Below are positions 31,433 through 44,182 of a stretch of 64,000 nt of DNA, one piece after another. The stretch's first letter is position 1, and each line of letters begins with the position of its first letter. Both the position numbers and the translations under genes were made by a program. Origin of the DNA: Arenicola marina (taxonomy: Eukaryota > Annelida > Polychaeta > Arenicolidae); assembly GCA_964019135.1 (NCBI GenBank), contig OZ025253.1:2698233-2762232 (forward strand), read 5' to 3'. Under the pieces are notes generated by a model. The model ran no database searches. It was given only the letters and a program-made list of their open reading frames with translations, and was not told the origin of the DNA.

Positions 31433-33846
31433 ATGCTGGAGTATTGCCTTGGTCCACCCGCCGCCTCAGGCCGCCATGAGTATTGCGTTGGTCCACCCGC
31501 CGCCTCAGGCCGCCATGAGTATTGCCTTGGTCCACCCGCCGCCTCAGGCCGCCATGAGTATTGCGTTGGTCCATCCGCCGCCTCAGGCCGCCATGAGTAT
31601 TGCGTTGGTCCATCCGCCGCCTCAGGCCGCCATGAGTATTGCGTTGGTCCATCCGCCGCCTCAGGCCGCCATGAGTATTGCGTTGGTCCATCCGCCGCCT
31701 CAGGCCGCCATGAGTATTGCCATGGTCCATCCGCCGCCTCAGGCCGCCATGAGTATTGCGTTGGTCCATCCGACGCCTCAGGCCGCCATGAGTATTGCGT
31801 TGGTCCATCCGCCGCCTCAGGCCGCCATGAGTATTGCCATGGTCCATCCGCCGCCTCAGGCCGCCATGAGTATTGCGTTGGTCCATCCGCCGCCTCAGGC
31901 CGCCATGAGTATTGCCTTGGTCCATCCGCCGCCTCAGGCCGCCATGAGTATTGCCATGGTCCATCCGCCGCCTCAGGCCGCCATGAGTATTGCGTTGGTC
32001 CATCCGACGCCTCAGGCCGCCATGAGTATTGCGTTGGTCCATCCGCCGCCTCAGGCCGCCATGAGTATTGCGCCGGTCCACCCGCCGCCTCAGGCCGCCA
32101 TGAGTATTGCGTTGGTCCACCCGCCGCCTCAGGCCGCCATGAGTATTGCCTTGGTCCATCCGCCGCCTCAGGCCGCCATGAGTATTGTGTTGGTCCATCC
32201 GCCGCCTCAGGCCGCCATGAGTATTGCGTTGGTCCATCCGCCGCCTCAGGCCGCCATGAGTATTGCGTTGGTCCATCCGCCGCTTCAGGCCGCCATGAGT
32301 ATTGTGTTGGTCCATCCGCCGCCTCAGGCCGCCATGAGTATTGCCTTGGTCCATCCGCCGCCTCAGGCCGCCATGAGTATTGTGTTGGTCCATCCGCCGC
32401 CTCAGGCCGCCATGAGTATTGCGTTGGTCCATCCGCCGCCTCAGGCCGCCATGAGTATTGCCTTGGTCCATCCACCGCCTCAGGCCGCCATGAGTATTGC
32501 CTTGGTCCATCCACCGCCTCAGGCCGCCATGAGTATTGCGCCGGTCCACCCGCCGCCTCAGGCCGCCATGAGTATTGCGCCGGTCCACCCGCCGCCTCAG
32601 GCCGCCATGAGTATTGCGTTGGTCCATCCGCCGCCTCAGGTCGCCTTGAGTATTGCGTTGGTCCATCCGCCGCCTCAGGCCGCCATGAGTATTGCGTTGG
32701 TCCACCCGCCGCCTCAGGCCGCCATGAGTATTGCGTTGGTCCACCCGCCGCCTCAGGCCGCCATGAGTATTGCGTTGGTCCACCCGCCGCCTCAGGCCGC
32801 CATGAGTATTGCCTTGGTCCATCCACCGCCTCAGGCCGCCATGAGTATTGCCTTGGTCCATCCGCCGCCTCAGGCCGCCATGAGTATTGCGTTGGTCCAT
32901 CCGCCGCCTCAGGCCGCCATGAGTATTGCGTTGGTCCACCCGCCGCCTCAGGCCGCCATGAGTATTGCCTTGGTCCATCCGCCGCCTCAGGCCGCCATGA
33001 GTATTGCGTTGGTCCACCCGCCGCCTCAGGCCGCCATGAGTATTGCGTTGGTCCACCCGCCGCCTCAGGCCGCCATGAGTATTGCGTTGGTCCACCCGCC
33101 GCCTCAGGCCGCCATGAGTATTGCGTTGGTCCACCCGCCGCCTCAGGCCGCCATGGGTATTGTGTTGGTCCATCCGCCGCCTCAGGTCGCCTTGAGTATT
33201 GCGTTGGTCCATCCGCCGCCTCAGGCCGCCATGAGTATTGCGTTGGTCCACCCGCCGCCTCAGGCCGCCATGAGTATTGCGCCGGTCCACCCGCCGCCTC
33301 AGGCCGCCATGAGTATTGCGTTGGTCCATCCGCCGCCTCAGGTCGCCTTGAGTATTGCGTTGGTCCATCCGCCGCCTCAGGCCGCCATGAGTATTGCGTT
33401 GGTCCACCCGCCGCCTCAGGCCGCCATGAGTATTGCGTTGGTCCACCCGCCGCCTCAGGCCGCCATGAGTATTGCGTTGGTCCACCCGCCGCCTCAGGCC
33501 GCCATGAGTATTGCCTTGGTCCATCCACCGCCTCAGGCCGCCATGACTATTGCGTTGGTCCATCCGCCACCTCAGGCCGCCATGAGTATTGCGTTGGTCC
33601 ACCCGCCGCCTCAGGCCGCCATGAGTATTGCGTTGGTCCATCCGCCGCCTCAGGCCGCCATGAGTATTGCGTTGGTCCATCCGCCGCCTCAGGCCGCCAT
33701 GAGTATTGCGTTGGTCCACCCGCCGCCTCAGGCCGCCATGAGTATTGCGTTGGTCCATCCGCCGCCTCAGGCCGCCATGAGTATTGCGTTGGTCCACCCG
33801 CCGCCTCAGGCCGCCATGAGTATTGCCTTGGTCCATCCGCCGCCTC

Positions 33847-36800
33847 AGACCGCCATGAGTATTGCGTTGGTCCATCCGCCACCTCAGGCCGCCATGAGTA
33901 TTGCGTTGGTCCATCCGCCACCTCAGGCCGCCATGAGTATTGCGTTGGTCCACCCGCCGCCTCAGGCCGCCATGAGTATTGCGTTGGTCCATCCGCCGCC
34001 TCAGGCCGCCATGAGTATTGCGTTGGTCCACCCGCCGCCTCAGGCCGCCATGAGTATTGCCTTGGTCCACCCGCCGCCTCAGGCCGCCATGAGTATTGCC
34101 TTGGTCCATCCGCCGCCTCAGGCCGCCATGAGTATTGCGTTGGTCCATCCGCCGCCTCAGGCCGCCATGAGTATTGCGTTGGTCCACCCGCCGCCTCAGG
34201 CCGCCATGAGTATTGCCTTGGTCCATCCGCCGCCTCAGGCCGCCATGAGTATTGCGTTGGTCCATCCGCCGCCTCAGGCCGTCATGAGTATTGCCTTGGT
34301 CCACCCGCCACCTCAGGCCGCCATGAGTATTGCGTTGGTCCATCCGCCGCCTCAGGCCGCCATGAGTATTGCGTTGGTCCATCCGCCGCCTCAGGCCGCC
34401 ATGAGTATTGCGTTGGTCCACCCGCCGCCTCAGGCCGCCATGAGTATTGCGTTGGTCCATCCACCGCCTCAGGCCGCCATGAGTATTGCGTTGGTCCATC
34501 CGCCACCTCAGGCCGCCATGAGTATTGTGTTGGTCCACCCGCCGCCTCAGGCCGCCATGAGTATTGCCTTGGTCCATCCGCCGCCTCAGGCCGCCATGAG
34601 TATTGCCTTGGTCCACCCGCCACCTCAGGCCGCCATGAGTATTGCGTTGGTCCATCCGCCGCCTCAGGCCGCCATGAGTATTGCGTTGGTCCATCCGCCG
34701 CCTCAGGCCGCCATGAGTATTGCGTTGGTCCACCCGCCGCCTCAGGCCGCCATGAGTATTGCGTTGGTCCATCCACCGCCTCAGGCCGCCATGAGTATTG
34801 CGTTGGTCCATCCGCCACCTCAGGCCGCCATGAGTATTGTGTTGGTCCACCCGCCGCCTCAGGCCGCCATGAGTATTGCCTTGGTCCATCCGCCGCCTCA
34901 GGCCGCCATGAGTATTGCGTTGGTCCATCCGCCACCTCAGGCCGCCATGAGTATTGCGTTGGTCCACCCGCCGCCTCAGGCCGCCATGAGTATTGCGTTG
35001 GTCCACCCGCCGCCTCAGGCCGCCATGAGTATTGCGTTGGTCCACCCGCCGCCTCAGGCCGCCATGAGTATTGCGTTGGTCCATCCGCCGCCTCAGGCCG
35101 CCATGAGTATTGCGTTGGCCCACCCGCCACCTCAGGCCGCCATGAGTATTGCGTTGGTCCATCCGCCGCCTCAGGCCGCCATGAGTATTGCGTTGGTCCA
35201 TCCGCCGCCTCAGGCCGCCATGAGTATTGCGTTGGTCCACCCGCCGCCTCAGGCCGCCATGAGTATTGCGTTGGTCCATCCGCCGCCTCAGGCCGCCATG
35301 AGTATTGCGTTGGTCCACCCGCCGCCTCAGGCCGCCATGAGTATTGCCTTGGTCCATCCGCCGCCTCAGACCGCCATGAGTATTGCGTTGGTCCATCCGC
35401 CACCTCAGGCCGCCATGAGTATTGCGTTGGTCCATCCGCCACCTCAGGCCGCCATGAGTATTGCGTTGGTCCACCCGCCGCCTCAGGCCGCCATGAGTAT
35501 TGCGTTGGTCCATCCGCCGCCTCAGGCCGCCATGAGTATTGCGTTGGTCCACCCGCCGCCTCAGGCCGCCATGAGTATTGCCTTGGTCCACCCGCCGCCT
35601 CAGGCCGCCATGAGTATTGCCTTGGTCCATCCGCCGCCTCAGGCCGCCATGAGTATTGCGTTGGTCCATCCGCCGCCTCAGGCCGCCATGAGTATTGCGT
35701 TGGTCCACCCGCCGCCTCAGGCCGCCATGAGTATTGCCTTGGTCCATCCGCCGCCTCAGGCCGCCATGAGTATTGCGTTGGTCCATCCGCCGCCTCAGGC
35801 CGTCATGAGTATTGCCTTGGTCCACCCGCCACCTCAGGCCGCCATGAGTATTGCGTTGGTCCATCCGCCGCCTCAGGCCGCCATGAGTATTGCGTTGGTC
35901 CACCCGCCGCCTCAGGCCGCCATGAGTATTGCGTTGGTCCATCCACCGCCTCAGGCCGCCATGAGTATTGCGTTGGTCCATCCGCCACCTCAGGCCGCCA
36001 TGAGTATTGTGTTGGTCCACCCGCCGCCTCAGGCCGCCATGAGTATTGCCTTGGTCCATCCGCCGCCTCAGGCCGCCATGAGTATTGCCTTGGTCCACCC
36101 GCCACCTCAGGCCGCCATGAGTATTGCGTTGGTCCATCCGCCGCCTCAGGCCGCCATGAGTATTGCGTTGGTCCATCCGCCGCCTCAGGCCGCCATGAGT
36201 ATTGCGTTGGTCCACCCGCCGCCTCAGGCCGCCATGAGTATTGCGTTGGTCCATCCACCGCCTCAGGCCGCCATGAGTATTGCGTTGGTCCATCCGCCAC
36301 CTCAGGCCGCCATGAGTATTGTGTTGGTCCACCCGCCGCCTCAGGCCGCCATGAGTATTGCCTTGGTCCATCCGCCGCCTCAGGCCGCCATGAGTATTGC
36401 GTTGGTCCATCCGCCACCTCAGGCCGCCATGAGTATTGCGTTGGTCCACCCGCCGCCTCAGGCCGCCATGAGTATTGCGTTGGTCCACCCGCCGCCTCAG
36501 GCCGCCATGAGTATTGCGTTGGTCCACCCGCCGCCTCAGGCCGCCATGAGTATTGCGTTGGTCCATCCGCCGCCTCAGGCCGCCATGAGTATTGCGTTGG
36601 CCCACCCGCCACCTCAGGCCGCCATGAGTATTGCCTTGGTCCACCCGCCGCCTCAGGCCGCCAGGAGTATTGCGTTGGTCCACCCGCCGCCTCAGGCCGC
36701 CATGAGTATTGCGTTGGTCCATCCACCGCCTCAGGCCGCCATGAGTATTGCGTTGGTCCATCCACCGCCTCAGGCCGCCATGAGTATTGCGTTGGTCCAC

Positions 36801-36888
36801 CCGCCGCCTCAGGCCGCCATGAGTATTGCGTTGGTCCATCCGCCGCCTCAGGCCGCCATGAGTATTGCGTTGGCCCACCCGCCACCTC
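33847..36888 (+). repeat. 1521-bp higher-order repeat (39 x 39 bp), about two copies
   Basis: Rare variants recur exactly 1521 bp apart: CTCAGACCGCC at about 33846 and 35367, and GCCGTCATG at about 34279 and 35800. Nested inside it, an 8-unit block of 312 bp is repeated in tandem at about 34300-34925 and again in the second copy. Confidence 0.85.
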
Positions 36889-39800
36889 AGGCCGCCATGA
36901 GTATTGCCTTGGTCCACCCGCCGCCTCAGGCCGCCATGAGTATTGCCTTGGTCCATCCGCCGCCTCAGGCCGCCATGAGTATTGCGTTGGTCCTCCCGCC
37001 GCCTCAGGCCGCCATTAGTATTGCCTTGGTCCACCCGCCGCCTCAGGCCGTCATCAGTATTGCGTTGGTCCATCCGCCACCTCAGGCCGCCATGAGTATT
37101 GCGTTGGTCCATCCGCCGCCTCAGGCCGCCATGAGTATTGCGTTGGTCCATCCGCCGCCTCAGGCCGCCATGAGTATTGCGTTGGTCCATCCGCCGCCTC
37201 AGGCCGCCATGAGTATTGCCGTGGTCCATCCGCCGCCTCAGGCCGCCATGGGTATTGCGTTGGTCCATCCGCCGCCTCAGGCCGCCCTGAGTATTGTGTT
37301 GGTCCATCCGCCGCCTCAGGCCGCCATGAGTATTGTGTTGGTCCATCCGCCGCCTCAGGCCGCCCTGAGTATTGGGTTGGTCCACCCGCCGCCTCAGGCC
37401 GCCATGAGTATTGCCTTGGTCCATCCGCCGCCTCAGGCCGCCATGAGTATTGCCTTGGTCCATCCGCCGCCTCAGGCCGCCATGAGTATTGCGTTGGTCC
37501 ACCCGCCGCCTCAGGCCGCCATGAGTATTGTGTTGGTCCATCCGCCACCTCAGGCCGCCATGAGTATTGCCGTGGTCCATCCGCCGCCTCAGGCCGCCAT
37601 GGGTATTGCGTTGGTCCATCCGCCGCCTCAGGCCGCCCTGAGTATTGTGTTGGTCCATCCGCCGCCTCAGGCCGCCATGAGTATTGCGTTGGTCCATCCG
37701 CCGCCTCAGGCCGCCCTGAGTATTGGGTTGGTCCATCCGCCGCCTCAGGCCGCCCTGAGTATTGGGTTGGTCCACCCGCCGCCTCAGGCCGCCATGAGTA
37801 TTGCGTTGGTCCATCCGCCGCCTCAGGCCGCCATGAGTATTGCGTTGGTCCATCCGCCGCCTCAGGCCGCCATGAGTATTGCCGTGGTCCATCCGCCGCC
37901 TCAGGCCGCCATGGGTATTGCGTTGGTCCATCCGCCGCCTCAGGCCGCCCTGAGTATTGTGTTGGTCCATCCGCCGCCTCAGGCCGCCATGAGTATTGTG
38001 TTGGTCCATCCGCCGCCTCAGGCCGCCCTGAGTATTGGGTTGGTCCACCCGCCGCCTCAGGCCGCCATGAGTATTGCCTTGGTCCATCCGCCGCCTCAGG
38101 CCGCCATGAGTATTGCCTTGGTCCATCCGCCGCCTCAGGCCGCCCTGAGTATTGCGTTGGTCCATCCGCCGCCTCAGGCCGCCCTGAGTATTGCCTTGGT
38201 CCATCCGCCGCCTCAGGCCGCCATGAGTATTGGGTTGGTCCATCCGCCGCCTCAGGCCGCCATGAGTATTGCCTTGGTCCACCCGCCGCCTCAGGCCGCC
38301 ATGAGTATTGCCTTGGTCCATCCGCCACCTCAGGCCGCCATGAGTATTACGTTGGTCCACCCGCCGCCTCAGGCCGCCATGAGTATTGCGTTGGTCCATC
38401 CGCCACCTCAGGCCGCCATGAGTATTACGTTGGTCCACCCGCCGCCTCAGGCCGCCCTGAGTATTGCGTTGGTCCACCCGCCGCCTCAGGCCGCCATGAG
38501 TATTGTGTTGGTCCATCCGCCGCCTCAGGCCGCCCTGAGTATTGCCTTGGTCCACCCGCCGCCTCAGGCCGCCATGAGTATTGCCTTGGTCCATCCGCCA
38601 CCTCAGGCCGCCATGAGTATTACGTTGGTCCACCCGCCGCCTCAGGCCGCCATGAGTATTGCGTTGGTCCATCCGCCACCTCAGGCCGCCATGAGTATTA
38701 CGTTGGTCCATCCGCCGCCTCAGGCCGCCATGAGTATTGCGTTGGTCCATCCGCCGCCTCAGGCCGCCCTGAGTATTGCCTTGGTCCACCCGCCGCCTCA
38801 GGCCGCCCTGAGTATTGCCTTGGTCCATCCGCCACCTCAGGCCGCCATGAGTATTGCCATGGTCCATCCGCCACCTCAGGCCGCCCTGAGTATTGCCTTG
38901 GTCCACCCGCCGCCTCAGGCCGCCCTGAGTATTGCCTTGGTCCATCCGCCACCTCAGGCCGCCATGAGTATTGCCATGGTCCATCCGCCGCCTCAGGCCG
39001 CCCTGAGTATTGCCTTGGTCCACCCGCCGCCTCAGGCCGCCCTGAGTATTGCCTTGGTCCATCCGCCGCCTCAGGCCGCCATGAGTATTGCCATGGTCCA
39101 TCCGCCACCTCAGGCCGCCATGAGTATTGCCTTGGTCCATCCGCCGCCTCAGGCCGCCATGAGTATTGCGTTGGTCCATCCGCCGCCTCAGGCCGCCATG
39201 AGTATTACGTTGGTCCATCCGCCGCCTCAGGCCGCCATGAGTATTGCGTTGGTCCACCCGCCGCCTCAGGCCGCCATGAGTATTGCCATGGTCCATCCGC
39301 CACCTCAGGCCGCCATGAGTATTGCGTTGGTCCACCCGCCGCCTCAGGCCGCCATGAGTATTGCCATGGTCCATCCGCCACCTCAGGCCGCCATGAGTAT
39401 TGCGTTGGTCCACCCACCGCCTCAGGCCGCCATGAGTATTGTGTTGGTCCATCCGCCGCCTCAGGCCGCCATGAGTATTGCCTTGGTCCATCCGCCACCT
39501 CAGGCCGCCATGAGTATTACGTTGGTCCACCCGCCGCCTCAGGCCGCCATGAGTATTGCGTTGGTCCATCCGCCGCCTCAGGCCGCCATGAGTATTGCCG
39601 TGGTCCATCCGCCGCCTCAGGCCGCCATGGGTATTGCGTTGGTCCATCCGCCGCCTCAGGCCGCCATGAGTATTGTGTTGGTCCATCCGCCGCCTCAGGC
39701 CGCCATGAGTATTGCGTTGGTCCATCCGCCGCCTCAGGCCGCCATGGGTATTGCGTTGGTCCATCCGCCGCCTCAGGCCGCCATGAGTATTGTGTTGGTC

Positions 39801-40778
39801 CATCCGCCGCCTCAGGCCGCCATGAGTATTGCCTTGGTCCATTCGCCGCCTCAGGCCGCATGAGTATTGCCTTGGTCCATCCGCCACCTCAGGCCGCCAT
39901 GAGTATTGTGTTGGTCCACCCGCCGCCTCAGGCCGCCATGAGTATTGCGTTGGTCCACCCGCCGCCTCAGGCCGCCATGAGTATTGCGTTGGTCCACCCG
40001 CCGCCTCAGGCCGCCCTGAGTATTGCCTTGGTCCACCCGCCGCCTCAGGCCGCCATGAGTATTGCGTTGGTCCATCCGCCGCCTCAGGCCGCCATGAGTA
40101 TTGCGTTGGTCCACCCGCCGCCTCAGGCCGCCATGAGTATTGCCTTGGTCCATCCGCCGCCTCAGGCCGCCATGAGTATTGTGTTGGTCCACCCGCCGCC
40201 TCAGGCCGCCCTGAGTATTGCCATGGTCCATCCGCCACCTCAGGCCGCCATGAGTATTGCCTTGGTCCATCCGCCGCCTCAGGCCGCCATGAGTATTGCC
40301 ATGGTCCATCCGCCACCTCAGGCCGCCATGAGTATTGCCTTGGTCCATCCGCCGCCTCAGGCCGCCATGAGTATTGCCTTGGTCCACCCGCCGCCTCAGG
40401 CCGCCATGAGTATTGCCTTGGTCCATCCGCCGCCTCAGGCCGCCATGAGTATTGCGTTGGTCCACCCGCCGCCTCAGGCCGCCATGAGTATTGCGTTGGT
40501 CCACCCGCCGCCTCAGGCCGCCCTGAGTATTGCCTTGGTCCATCCGCCGCCTCAGGCCGCCATGAGTATTGTGTTGGTCCACCCGCCGCCTCAGGCCGCC
40601 ATGAGTATTGTGTTGGTCCATCCGCCGCCTCAGGCCGCCATGAGTATTGCGTTGGTCCACCCGCCGCCTCAGGCCGCCCTGAGTATTGCCATGGTCCATC
40701 CGCCACCTCAGGCCGCCATGAGTATTGTGTTGGTCCATCCGCCGCCTCAGGCCGCCATGAGTATTGTGTTGGTCCATT

Positions 40779-43700
40779 CGCCGCCTCAGGCCGCATGAGT
40801 ATTGCCTTGGTCCACCCGCCGCCTCAGGCCGCCATGAGTATTGCCTTGGTCCATCCGCCACCTCAGGCCGCCCTGAGTATTGCGTTGGTCCATCCGCCGC
40901 CTCAGGCCGCCATGAGTATTGCGTTGGTCCATCCGCCGCCTCAGGCCGCCATGAGTATTGCCATGGTCCATCCGCCGCCTCAGGCCGCCATGAGTATTGC
41001 CTTGGTCCATCCGCCGCCTCAGGCCGCCATGAGTATTGCCTTGGTCCATCCGCCACCTCAGACCGCCCTGAGTATTGCGTTGGTCCATCCGCCGCCTCAG
41101 GCCGCCATGAGTATTGCGTTGGTCCATCCGCCGCCTCAGGCCGCCATGAGTATTGCCATGGTCCATCCGCCGCCTCAGGCCGCCATGAGTATTGCCATGG
41201 TCCATCCGCCGCCTCAGGCCGCCATGAGTATTAGGTTGGTCCATCCGCCGCCTCAGGCCGCCATGAGTATTGCCTTGGTCCATCCGCCGCCTCAGGCCGC
41301 CATGAGTATTGCCTTGGTCCATCCGCCACCTCAGGCCGCCATGAGTATTGCGTTGGTCCACCCGCCGCCTCAGGCCGCCATGAGTATTGCCTTGGTCCAC
41401 CCGCCGCCTCAGGCCGCCATGAGTATTGCCTTGGTCCATCCGCCGCCTCAGGCCGCCCTGAGTATTGCGTTGGTCCATCCGCCGCCTCAGGCCGCCATGA
41501 GTATTGCCTTGGTCCATCCGCCACCTCAGGCCGCCATGAGTATTGCGTTGGTCCACCCGCCGCCTCAGGCCGCCATGAGTATTGGGTTGGTCCATCCGCC
41601 GCCTCAGGCCGCCATGAGTATTGCGTTGGTCCACCCGCCGCCTCAGGCCGCCATGAGTATTGCGTTGGTCCATCCGCCGCCTCAGGCCGCCCTGAGTATT
41701 GCCATGGTCCATCCGCCACCTCAGGCCGCCATGAGTATTGCCTTGGTCCATCCGCCGCCTCAGGCCGCCATGAGTATTGTGTTGGTCCACCCGCCGCCTC
41801 AGGCCGCCATGAGTATTGCCTTGGTCCATCCGACGCCTCAGGCCGCCCTGAGTATTGCGTTGGTCCATTCGCCGCCTCAGGCCGCATGAGTATTGCCTTG
41901 GTCCACCCGCCGCCTCAGGCCGCCATGAGTATTGTGTTGGTCCATCCGCCGCCTCAGGCCGCCATGAGTATTGCGTTGGTCCATCCGCCGCCTCAGGCCG
42001 CCATGAGTATTGCCTTGGTCCATCCGCCGCCTCAGGCCGCCATGAGTATTGCGTTGGTCCATCCGCCGCCTCAGGCCGCCATGAGTATTGCGTTGGTCCA
42101 TCCGCCGCCTCAGGCCGCCATGAGTATTGCCTTGGTCCATCCGCCGCCTCAGGCCGCCATGAGTATTGCGTTGGTCCATCCGCCGCCTCAGGCCGCCATG
42201 AGTATTGCCTTGGTCCATCCGCCGCCTCAGGCCGCCATGAGTATTGCCTTGGTCCATCCGCCGCCTCAGGCCGGCATGAGTATTGCGTTGGTCCACCCGC
42301 CGCCTCAGGCCGCCATGAGTATTGCCTTGGTCCATCCGCCGCCTCAGGCCGCCATGAGTATTGCCTTGGTCCACCCGCCGCCTCAGGCCGCCATGAGTAT
42401 TGCGTTGGTCCACCCGCCGCCTCAGGCCGCCATGAGTATTGCCTTGGTCCATCCGCCGCCTCAGGCCGCCCTGAGTATTGCCATGGTCCATCCGCCACCT
42501 CAGGCCGCCATGAGTATTGTGTTGGTCCATCCGCCGCCTCAGGCCGCCATGAGTATTGTGTTGGTCCATTCGCCGCCTCAGGCCGCATGAGTATTGCCTT
42601 GGTCCACCCGCCGCCTCAGGCCGCCATGAGTATTGCCTTGGTCCATCCGCCACCTCAGGCCGCCCTGAGTATTGCGTTGGTCCATCCGCCGCCTCAGGCC
42701 GCCATGAGTATTGCGTTGGTCCATCCGCCGCCTCAGGCCGCCATGAGTATTGCCATGGTCCATCCGCCGCCTCAGGCCGCCATGAGTATTGCCTTGGTCC
42801 ATCCGCCGCCTCAGGCCGCCATGAGTATTGCCTTGGTCCATCCGCCACCTCAGACCGCCCTGAGTATTGCGTTGGTCCATCCGCCGCCTCAGGCCGCCAT
42901 GAGTATTGCGTTGGTCCATCCGCCGCCTCAGGCCGCCATGAGTATTGCCATGGTCCATCCGCCGCCTCAGGCCGCCATGAGTATTGCCATGGTCCATCCG
43001 CCGCCTCAGGCCGCCATGAGTATTAGGTTGGTCCATCCGCCGCCTCAGGCCGCCATGAGTATTGCCTTGGTCCATCCGCCGCCTCAGGCCGCCATGAGTA
43101 TTGCCTTGGTCCATCCGCCACCTCAGGCCGCCATGAGTATTGCGTTGGTCCACCCGCCGCCTCAGGCCGCCATGAGTATTGCCTTGGTCCACCCGCCGCC
43201 TCAGGCCGCCATGAGTATTGCCTTGGTCCATCCGCCGCCTCAGGCCGCCCTGAGTATTGCGTTGGTCCATCCGCCGCCTCAGGCCGCCATGAGTATTGCC
43301 TTGGTCCATCCGCCACCTCAGGCCGCCATGAGTATTGCGTTGGTCCACCCGCCGCCTCAGGCCGCCATGAGTATTGGGTTGGTCCATCCGCCGCCTCAGG
43401 CCGCCATGAGTATTGCGTTGGTCCACCCGCCGCCTCAGGCCGCCATGAGTATTGCGTTGGTCCATCCGCCGCCTCAGGCCGCCCTGAGTATTGCCATGGT
43501 CCATCCGCCACCTCAGGCCGCCATGAGTATTGCCTTGGTCCATCCGCCGCCTCAGGCCGCCATGAGTATTGTGTTGGTCCACCCGCCGCCTCAGGCCGCC
43601 ATGAGTATTGCCTTGGTCCATCCGACGCCTCAGGCCGCCCTGAGTATTGCGTTGGTCCATTCGCCGCCTCAGGCCGCATGAGTATTGCCTTGGTCCACCC

Positions 43701-44182
43701 GCCGCCTCAGGCCGCCATGAGTATTGTGTTGGTCCATCCGCCGCCTCAGGCCGCCATGAGTATTGCGTTGGTCCATCCGCCGCCTCAGGCCGCCATGAGT
43801 ATTGCCTTGGTCCATCCGCCGCCTCAGGCCGCCATGAGTATTGCGTTGGTCCATCCGCCGCCTCAGGCCGCCATGAGTATTGCGTTGGTCCATCCGCCGC
43901 CTCAGGCCGCCATGAGTATTGCCTTGGTCCATCCGCCGCCTCAGGCCGCCATGAGTATTGCGTTGGTCCATCCGCCGCCTCAGGCCGCCATGAGTATTGC
44001 CTTGGTCCATCCGCCGCCTCAGGCCGCCATGAGTATTGCCTTGGTCCATCCGCCGCCTCAGGCCGCCATGAGTATTGCGTTGGTCCACCCGCCGCCTCAG
44101 GCCGCCATGAGTATTGCCTTGGTCCATCCGCCGCCTCAGGCCGCCATGAGTATTGCCTTGGTCCACCCGCCGCCTCAGGCCG
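40779..44182 (+). repeat. 1792-bp higher-order repeat, nearly two copies
   Basis: Sequence from about 40779 recurs from about 42571. Marker junctions with CATTCGCCGCCTCAGGCCGC followed by ATGAG fall at 40779 and 42571, and at 41870 and 43662. The size equals 46 units minus 2 nt because each copy has two 38-bp units. The copies match closely until about 44180, with a rare difference near 42274. Confidence 0.88.

Noticed and set aside
31431-40796. Giant open frames (3121 codons -, 2804 codons +, 1861 codons +) in the 39-bp array
   Set aside because: A 39-bp unit with no stops in four frames keeps all of them open. Frames overlap on both strands and 38-bp units shift them, so openness is no evidence of coding.
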